Below are positions 13,415-16,721 of a DNA stretch of 16,721 nucleotides, piece after piece (the stretch's first letter is position 1; each line of letters starts with the position of its first letter). Both the position numbers and the translations under genes were made by a program. Location: assembly GCA_028700615.1 (NCBI GenBank), contig JAQVSH010000017.1:1-16721 (forward strand), read 5' to 3'. The DNA is from Bacteroidales bacterium (GTDB lineage: Bacteria > Bacteroidota > Bacteroidia > Bacteroidales > UBA4181). The notes beneath the pieces were generated by a model. It did not search any database. It worked only from the letters and a program-made list of their open reading frames with translations, and had not been told where the DNA came from.

Positions 13415-14665
13415 ATGCAATTAAAACGAGTTGTAATTACCGGCCTCGGTGCTCTTACCCCAATTGGGAATACTGTTCCCGAATTTTGGAATGGTTTGAT
13501 GAATGGGGTGAGCGGAGCAGATTTTATTACTCGATTTGACGCATCCAAATTTAAAACACGCTTTGCTTGTGAGGTCAAAAATTTTGACCCGTCAGCATGG
13601 ATGGATCGTAAGGAAGTACGTAAATATGACCCTTTTGCTCAGTATGCATTGGTTGCCGCAACGGAAGCCATAGAACACTCCGGATTGAATCTTGAAAAAA
13701 CCGACCCTTATCGCGCCGGAGTAATCTGGGGTTCAGGGATCGGAGGTTTGGTTTCGTTCACTGAGGAGGTAAAAGGTTTTTCCCTTGGAGACGGAACTCC
13801 AAGGTTTAGCCCCTTTTTCATTCCCAGAATGATTTCTGACATTGCCGCAGGTCATATTGCTATTCGTTTTGGTTTTAAAGGCCCCAACTTTGGGACGGTT
13901 TCTGCGTGTGCATCTTCAACACATGCCATTATTGACGCCTATAACAATATTCGTTTAGGGAAAGCCGATATTTTCATTTCGGGAGGATCTGAAGCCAGCA
14001 TTAATGAAGCCGGCGTTGGCGGTTTTAACAGTCTTCAGGCACTCTCAACACGCAACGATGACCCTAAAACGGCTTCACGCCCCTTTGATAAAGACAGAGA
14101 TGGATTTGTAATCGGAGAAGGTGCCGGTGCTCTCGTTTTAGAAGAATATGAGCACGCGGTCAGCAGGGGCGCCAGAATCTATGCGGAGATTGTCGGAGGT
14201 GGAATGACAGCAGATGCTTACCACATGACTGCACCTCAACCTGAAGGAGAAGGAGCTTTCATGTCGATGAAAGCCGCCATTGAAGATGCGGGAATCAAGC
14301 CGGAAGAAATCGATTATATCAACGTTCACGGAACTTCCACTCCTCTTGGAGACGGTTCTGAGGTCAAAGCCATCATACGCCTGTTTGGAGAGTATGCAAA
14401 GCAACTGAACATCAGCTCCACCAAATCTATGACGGGCCATCTGTTGGGAGCAACCGGAGCCATTGAGTCAATAGCCTCAATTCTGGCTATACAAAACAGT
14501 CTGGTACCTCCGACCATCAATCACTTTACTGATGATCCGGAAATTCCAAGTCTGAATTACACATTCAACAAAGCCCAGAAGAGAAATATCCGTTACGCAC
14601 TCAGTAACACTTTTGGTTTTGGAGGACATAATTCCACTTTGATTTTCAAAAACCCGGACGCTTGA
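13415..14665 (+). CDS. fabF: Beta-ketoacyl-ACP synthase II
   Basis: FabF condenses malonyl-ACP with acyl-ACP in fatty acid elongation. The 416-residue protein has the catalytic triad C165 (VSACASSTH), H305 (VHGTSTPLGD) and H342 (KSMTGHLLGATGA), plus the glycine-rich FGFGGHN near the C-terminus. I chose the ATG at 13415, giving MQLKRVVITGLG as in relatives; an in-frame GTG at 13406 would add three residues. It lies 18 bp after acpP. Its TGA stop overlaps the TTG start of rnc (TTGA), and a strong stem-loop follows 18 bp after the stop. Confidence 0.96.
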   Translation: MQLKRVVITGLGALTPIGNTVPEFWNGLMNGVSGADFITRFDASKFKTRFACEVKNFDPSAWMDRKEVRKYDPFAQYALVAATEAIEHSGLNLEKTDPYRAGVIWGSGIGGLVSFTEEVKGFSLGDGTPRFSPFFIPRMISDIAAGHIAIRFGFKGPNFGTVSACASSTHAIIDAYNNIRLGKADIFISGGSEASINEAGVGGFNSLQALSTRNDDPKTASRPFDKDRDGFVIGEGAGALVLEEYEHAVSRGARIYAEIVGGGMTADAYHMTAPQPEGEGAFMSMKAAIEDAGIKPEEIDYINVHGTSTPLGDGSEVKAIIRLFGEYAKQLNISSTKSMTGHLLGATGAIESIASILAIQNSLVPPTINHFTDDPEIPSLNYTFNKAQKRNIRYALSNTFGFGGHNSTLIFKNPDA

Positions 14666-15417
14666 TTAAACGAATACTAGATTCAATAAAACTCCTTATG
14701 CATTCTGATAAGGAGTTTTATTGTTTTTTACACAGAGAGCTCGGCATCCGGCCAGGCAAAATAAGCCTGTATGAGCTGGCCTTTCTGCATAAATCCGCTT
14801 CCATTGAACATGGGGACGGATTGTTAATCAACAACGAACGGCTGGAATACCTTGGAGATGCCATTCTCGACGCCATTATTGCAGAATATTTATTTAAAAA
14901 ATTCCCCGGAAAGCGGGAGGGGTTTTTAACTCAGATCCGTTCTAAAATTGTTCAGAGATCCCATCTCGAAGAAGTGGCCTATAAAATGGGACTGGATCGG
15001 GCAATGGTTGCCAATACCCGGATTGATCATCAAAAACGAAGAATTTTTGGTGACGCATTGGAAGCACTGATTGGAGCCATCTATCTTGATAAAGGATATG
15101 AAAAAACCCGCCATTATGTAATCCGGCATATTCTGAAAGAGTATGTGGATCTGATGAATCTGATCGAAACCGAGACAGACTTTAAAAGTCGTCTGATCGA
15201 ACAGGCCCAAAAAAATAAAATCTTTATTAAATTTGACTCAGCAGGGGCAAACCATGAAAAGAACTACTCTTCTATGTTTCGTACAAACATATGGATTGGA
15301 GAAAAATTACTGGGAGAAGGCTTTGGAAAATCCAAAAAGGAAGCCGAACAACATGCCTCTGAAATAGCACTGTCTAATCTGAGCAAGTCATCATGGGAAA
15401 AAGAAAGTTCAACTTAG
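14662..15417 (+). CDS. rnc: Ribonuclease III
   Basis: RNase III cleaves double-stranded RNA in rRNA and mRNA processing. The 251-residue protein has the signature NERLEYLGDAIL (58-69) with acidic residues E59, E62 and D66, the second metal-binding pair D131 and E134 in FGDALEALIGAIYLD, and a C-terminal double-stranded RNA-binding domain (about 173-241). The start appears to be a TTG at 14662 overlapping the fabF stop as TTGA. The next ATG (14698) would remove 12 residues that resemble family N-termini and lies inside a stem-loop. That perfect 16-bp stem-loop with a T-run (14684-14729) covers codons 8-21, so translation coupled to fabF may decide whether transcription proceeds or whether RNase III cuts its own mRNA. 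The next gene overlaps its end by 25 bp. Confidence 0.94.
   Translation: MIKRILDSIKLLMHSDKEFYCFLHRELGIRPGKISLYELAFLHKSASIEHGDGLLINNERLEYLGDAILDAIIAEYLFKKFPGKREGFLTQIRSKIVQRSHLEEVAYKMGLDRAMVANTRIDHQKRRIFGDALEALIGAIYLDKGYEKTRHYVIRHILKEYVDLMNLIETETDFKSRLIEQAQKNKIFIKFDSAGANHEKNYSSMFRTNIWIGEKLLGEGFGKSKKEAEQHASEIALSNLSKSSWEKESST
14684..14729 (+). terminator. Perfect 16-bp stem-loop plus T6 inside the rnc start region
   Basis: The arms CAATAAAACTCCTTAT (14684-14699) and ATAAGGAGTTTTATTG (14708-14723) are exact complements around the 8-base loop GCATTCTG, and six T follow at 14724-14729. This is the textbook shape of an intrinsic terminator. It lies 18 bp beyond the fabF stop but within the rnc frame (codons 8-21). 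It could end acpP-fabF transcripts, attenuate rnc, or act as an RNase III cleavage site. Confidence 0.75.
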
Positions 15418-15785
15418 AATCGGCCGGAAACCAGACGGTTTTTATCCTCGGAATCGCTTCCCACGAAACGGATTATCGTCTGGCATGGATACTGAATCAG
15501 GGATTGGACTGGAAACTTTCTCAGGAAACGCCTTTTAAAAACCTGTTCCCCTGTTTCAGGTATCAGGACGATCAGGAAATGACTTATACCCTTATATTAA
15601 ACCGAACTCCAGAAAAAATATTGCTGGAAGACTGGAAATCGACCGATTTCATGCTGGTGATTTCGGGTGATTATTCCTGTCATCAAATAAACGCGCTGAT
15701 TGAAAAAATCAAAAATCTCCGTGACGTACTGACAGCCTTCGAAATCCCGCTGTCAAGAAAAATACAAAACCTGGGTATCTTCTGA
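15393..15785 (+). CDS. IPExxxVDY-family protein of unknown function
   Basis: This 130-residue protein matches the small Bacteroidota family named for the motif IPExxxVDY. It has the family's N-terminal pattern (GIASHETDYRLAWILNQ at 20-36) and its usual location directly after rnc. The name motif is degenerate: residues 78-86 read LEDWKSTDF, keeping the Asp and replacing the other positions. The function of the family is unknown. Its ATG lies 25 bp inside the end of rnc, so the two are probably translationally coupled. In many relatives a pyruvate kinase gene follows; here a SPOR lipoprotein gene follows instead, behind its own promoter. Confidence 0.78.
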   Translation: MGKRKFNLESAGNQTVFILGIASHETDYRLAWILNQGLDWKLSQETPFKNLFPCFRYQDDQEMTYTLILNRTPEKILLEDWKSTDFMLVISGDYSCHQINALIEKIKNLRDVLTAFEIPLSRKIQNLGIF

Positions 15786-15797
15786 TCTGAAACATCC

Positions 15798-15813
15798 TTC
15801 GGGAAACCCCGAA
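15798..15813 (+). terminator. Weak terminator-like hairpin after the IPExxxVDY-family gene
   Basis: TTCGGG (15798-15803) and CCCGAA (15808-15813) form a perfect 6-bp stem with loop AAAC, 12 bp after the stop codon. The sequence after it (CTTTGAATTC) has only a short T-run, so termination would be inefficient, and its last bases form the -33 TTTG of the next promoter. Confidence 0.4.
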
Positions 15814-15814
15814 C

Positions 15815-15845
15815 TTTGAATTCATCAAAAATTTTATCAACTTTG
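15815..15845 (+). promoter_or_regulatory. Promoter of the SPOR lipoprotein gene
   Basis: TTTG at 15815-15818 and CAACTTTG at 15838-15845 are separated by 19 bp. The -7 element has one mismatch (C for T) to TAnnTTTG. The predicted start near 15850 leaves a leader of about 42 nt. Confidence 0.55.
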
Positions 15846-15891
15846 CCAGTCAAAAAATCATCTGTCGCCAATCCATTTAATCAGCTATCAT

Positions 15892-16344
15892 ATGAATAAG
15901 GTAATTGTGTCTTTTTGCGCCATTGCTCTTACTTTTTCCGCCTGTAAATCGAGCAAACCGTCATCACTTCCCGTACCTCCCTCTCCGGTTGTAGTAGGTG
16001 AAGCCCCTGCTGCAAAACCCGTTTCTGCAGTAAATGCAACCAGTTCTGATACTAAAGTAGTATCCCGTTCCGAGGAAGTTTCTATGGCTCCCGGAGAATC
16101 CGGAGCGATTCAGAGATACAATGTCATTATAGGTAGTTTTCAGAACTACAACAATGCACAGGCCCTGAAAGCCAAAATGATCAACCGGAACTATAATGTT
16201 AAACTATTACAGAACCCTCAGGGCATGTACAGAGTTTGTGTATTTTCATCCAACGATGAAAACGAATCCAGAAATCAAATCAGACAGATACACACAAACT
16301 ATCCTGATGAATTTCAGGATGCCTGGCTGCTTATTGCAAGATAA
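15892..16344 (+). CDS. SPOR-domain lipoprotein
   Basis: The 150-residue protein begins with a lipoprotein signal peptide: a short basic start, a hydrophobic stretch and a lipobox ending FSAC with the acylated cysteine C18. A proline-, serine- and alanine-rich linker (about 19-70) follows. A SPOR domain fills the C-terminal part (about 75-150), with YNVIIGSFQNYNNAQALKAK and GMYRVCVFSS. SPOR domains bind peptidoglycan stripped of stem peptides at sites of cell division. The protein is therefore probably membrane-anchored and held to the wall, perhaps at the septum. It has its own promoter and ends 6 bp from the convergent OmpA-family gene, another peptidoglycan-binding protein. Confidence 0.87.
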   Translation: MNKVIVSFCAIALTFSACKSSKPSSLPVPPSPVVVGEAPAAKPVSAVNATSSDTKVVSRSEEVSMAPGESGAIQRYNVIIGSFQNYNNAQALKAKMINRNYNVKLLQNPQGMYRVCVFSSNDENESRNQIRQIHTNYPDEFQDAWLLIAR

Positions 16345-16350
16345 AACAAA

Positions 16351-16721
16351 CTACATGCTTTCCTTCTGTGCATCCTGAATCATCTTTTCATTCGCTTTAA
16401 TCAGGATCTCCACACGGCGGTTTTTTGCACGGCCTTCTACCGTTGTATTATCCGCTACAGGAACATCGTATGCCTTCCCCTCGGTAGTCATACGGGAATC
16501 TTCAACACCCTTTCCGCGTAAGAAGTTTGCTACAGAATTGGCACGTTCCAGAGACAGTTTTTCATTGAGGGAACGACTGCCGGTATTATCAGTATGTCCC
16601 TGAATGCCCACATAAGTATCGGGATTATTTTTTAAAGTCTCGGCAAAAGAAGTCAGGGCATTAATAGAAGTTTGATTGAGATCACTTTTCCCGGTAGCAA
16701 AAAGAATCCCCGCATCGAAAG
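16351..16721 (-). CDS. OmpA-family protein, C-terminal domain (5' part outside the window)
   Basis: The frame is open from the window edge to the stop at 16351 and encodes about 123 C-terminal residues. They form an OmpA-like peptidoglycan-binding domain: FDAGILFATGKSDLN, then VGIQGHTDNTGS, then NEKLSLERANSVANFL with the conserved Asp and Arg that hold diaminopimelate, then GRAKNRRVEI. Reading from the GTG at 16611 alone would miss the first third of the domain, so the true start lies beyond the window. It probably anchors the outer membrane to the cell wall. Whether a beta-barrel or another module precedes the domain cannot be seen. Confidence 0.9.
   Translation of the reverse strand, partial: FDAGILFATGKSDLNQTSINALTSFAETLKNNPDTYVGIQGHTDNTGSRSLNEKLSLERANSVANFLRGKGVEDSRMTTEGKAYDVPVADNTTVEGRAKNRRVEILIKANEKMIQDAQKESM

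Noticed and set aside
1..16721. Mobile elements, CRISPR arrays, phage genes, defence systems, tRNA or rRNA genes
   Set aside because: No transposase or integrase motifs, terminal repeats, regularly spaced repeats, or RNA-gene sequences were seen; every sizeable coding stretch belongs to a housekeeping or envelope family.

Overview
The window looks like chromosomal DNA from a Bacteroidota (Bacteroidetes) bacterium, probably with an at least partly anaerobic lifestyle. Three things support this. Most intergenic gaps carry the phylum's unusual -7 promoter element TAnnTTTG, in two cases at proper spacing from a TTTG -33 element. Start codons mostly lack a Shine-Dalgarno sequence and sit behind A-rich leaders. 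Gene content is typical of the phylum: divergent purN and acpP-fabF-rnc, an IPExxxVDY-family protein behind rnc, and a fused 2-oxoacid:ferredoxin oxidoreductase. No species can be named. All genes are intact except those cut by the window edges. There are no insertion sequences, prophage genes, CRISPR arrays, tRNAs or rRNAs.

Layout from left to right. A possible leftward gene start (1-44) faces a rightward run: a membrane-anchored endonuclease/exonuclease/phosphatase protein, a 10-TM heavy-metal/manganese exporter-like permease, and dihydrolipoamide dehydrogenase (209-3787). This run meets leftward pdxA (PLP synthesis) at a shared CTAG. Divergent from pdxA is mqnC (futalosine route to menaquinone), followed by a Dabb-domain protein. 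That pair collides with leftward korA-korB (CoA-dependent 2-oxoacid:ferredoxin oxidoreductase). Upstream of korA lies a leftward YhbP-like flavin-fold protein. Its promoter overlaps that of the rightward pair ribE (riboflavin synthase) and an orphan sensor histidine kinase. The kinase gene ends inside the stop codon of a leftward radical SAM gene, which is downstream of purN. Then come acpP, fabF, rnc and an IPExxxVDY-family gene (fatty acid synthesis plus RNase III). The window ends with a SPOR-domain lipoprotein and the C-terminal part of a leftward OmpA-family protein.

The genes are mainly cofactor, lipid and central-metabolism housekeeping: PLP, menaquinone, riboflavin, purine and fatty acid synthesis, and 2-oxoacid oxidation. 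I found no new multi-gene system. The most interesting signals are regulatory DNA. First is a perfect 16-bp stem-loop followed by six T inside the first 21 codons of rnc, which could be an intragenic attenuator or an RNase III autoregulation site. Next are two perfect palindromes placed over the -33 and -7 elements of the acpP promoter. There are also overlapping divergent -7 elements sharing one TA, a dyad at the korA -33 position, an apparently leaderless mqnC, and convergent gene pairs with no room for terminators.
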